Of a stretch of DNA of 64,000 nucleotides, positions 62,601 through 64,000 are shown piece by piece. Every line of letters starts with the position of its first letter. Within the stretch, counting starts at the first letter, position 1. The DNA comes from Setophaga petechia (taxonomy: Eukaryota; Chordata; Aves; Passeriformes; Parulidae). Location of the stretch: NCBI GenBank assembly GCA_024362935.1, contig JANCRA010000040.1, positions 1,488,001 to 1,552,000 of the forward strand. Reading direction: 5' to 3'. The notes under the pieces were generated by a model that was not told the origin of the DNA, did no database searches, and was given only the letters and a program-made list of their open reading frames with translations. The translations under genes were made by a program, and so were the position numbers.

Positions 62601-64000
62601 TCTGAGGGATTAAGGCCACTAAAAGAGGACCATTTACTTCTTGTCAAGGTATTCAGTCACAGTCAAACTAAACCACATTCAAACATAAATACATCTTTAC
62701 TGGATTAGAACTGGTGCTAAGTATTAAAAGAAATCTGCAAGGTGATGGAAGTTCTCCATTTTCTCTTTCAGTTATTACTTAGTTCCAGACTTTAAAAACT
62801 ATGGTATTTTTTAACTGCAAATTCTGTTTATTCAATGGGGGTTTTGGAAATCAAAGTGAGGTTTGTCCTGGCTAATCACAGTCTGAAATAATTTCAGAAA
62901 TGCCTTTATGGGGAGACAGGGGGCTGTCAGAGCAATTTTAGACATAGTGGAAAGAACAGAGCATGGTAATGATAATTTCAAAGAATTTTCTTTATTAGAG
63001 GTGCTGATAATTGTAAAGTCAAGAGCCTCATTGACTATCAGAGATGAAATCTAGTTTGCAGGACTAAAAATTAGATTTTTGTTTGTGAACTCAGAAGATC
63101 TGCTGCTGAGTCACTGAGACATAGAAATATGGCAACTCTTTGGTTTTTTCTCATAGACATTTTTCAGCCTGTGCATTGTAAGCACTTAATGGATTTGATA
63201 TAATGGCACTTGGAAAGGGAACACAGATCAAAACTGTGTTGCAATCCATATATATCCTACCATTATGTTACCAAAGTAAGTTTTGCTTCTAGACCAGACA
63301 GAAAGTAACACATGAAAGCAATTGTATCATGCAACAAGACAGGTGAGACTATTATTAGCAGGGACAAAATCAAAGCTAAAACATTCTTAGTGATGGTTCA
63401 AGTCCATTAGGGGTAATAAGAACTCATTTAATAATTAATAGCACAGTAACCAGTTTCACTAAAATCTGTTTGCAATAGTCTGTGAAACTGATGAAGGAAT
63501 TAATGTATCTTCAGCCATTCATGAAATCTTATAGATTTTATATGTTGATACTCCCTTGAGTAATGATCAAACAACAAAAAAATCACTTTTTCATATTGGT
63601 TGTGCCACTGAAGCTTTTCAGATCTGTATTGCACTAAAATTCAACTTAATGTAAAATTAACCTTCCTTTGCTAATTCTGGACATGCTGCATAAATATTAA
63701 TGTGTGAAAGCACCCCATTTATAACCAATCAGTTACACTCTCAAAATTTGGGGGTCTCTCCCACAGCCTACATCCCTTTTGACAGTGCACTGCTGACCAC
63801 ACTGACAGGAAAAAAGCAGGTCAGCAACCGGCTGAAGACAGAAACCACACTTTGCTCATATTTACATCCCTTCTCTGACATCAGACTCTAGGTTGTCTTT
63901 GCAGAACTTCTGCCTCTCAGCCTGTTTCTGTTGGAATGTATTTTTCAAGGCAAAAAGTGACTGAGAAGGCATCAGTGGGAAAGAGCAGCATTTGCCAGTC
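59651..64000. other. Long unique stretch, no gene seen
   Basis: About 4.3 kb. Small repeats: 'aaaattactaaattt' at 60861-60875 and again at 60890-60904; 'aagaagaatgac' twice in tandem at 61176-61199. No interspersed repeat or coding frame recognised; frames are all under 85 codons. Confidence 0.5.

Overview
This 64-kb window reads as nuclear DNA from a bird. The main evidence is repeated CR1-type non-LTR retrotransposon tails: the avian CR1 3' end, seen as forms of 'gaatcatagaatcat...ttggaa(a/g)ggacc' on one strand or '...ttctgtgattctatga' on the other. Avian-type LTRs ending in CCCACCACA point the same way. The species cannot be fixed from these features. I find no supportable protein-coding gene, exon chain, rRNA, tRNA or CRISPR array. 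The many short open frames (60 to 156 codons) are scattered on both strands, overlap repeats, and look like chance frames of AT-rich non-coding sequence. The window is best read as a gene desert or the inside of a long intron.

Layout: two tandem CR1 copies at 1.0-1.6 kb; an internally deleted CR1 at 2.5-3.4 kb; a 42-bp tandem duplication at 4.8 kb; a decayed minus-strand endogenous retrovirus at 8.4-10.6 kb with a gag-like region, a hydrophobic leader frame, a primer-binding-site-like 18-mer and a 5' LTR; CR1 copies at 15.1, 18.7, 20.7 and 23.6 kb; LTR pieces of a common avian family at 18.4 and 25.1 kb, and a longer relative at 51.3-51.9 kb; CR1 tails at 29.3 and 31.9 kb; a 157-nt uninterrupted polypurine tract at 32.4-32.6 kb; a roughly 2.5-kb CR1 with a broken reverse transcriptase at 36.3-38.8 kb, itself hit by a second CR1; a possible LTR at 39.7-40.1 kb; a CR1 ending in a fold-back palindrome at 41.3-41.9 kb; A-rich and pentanucleotide low-complexity tracts at 43.0 and 46.4 kb; a repeat cluster at 47.7-49.4 kb made of head-to-head CR1 copies, one split by a 440-bp solo LTR with matching target-site duplications; a very old CR1 at 57.1-57.8 kb; and a long CR1 3' piece at 58.6-59.65 kb.

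No genes act together here. The readable content is a layered history of retrotransposon insertion, of which the 47.7-49.4 kb and 36.3-38.8 kb clusters can be put in order. I did not find evidence for a novel biological system. The most unusual items are the hydrophobic frame just after the retroviral primer-binding-site-like sequence, the fold-back palindrome at a CR1 breakpoint, and the clean solo-LTR-in-CR1 insertion. Element boundaries are by eye and may be off by tens of bases.
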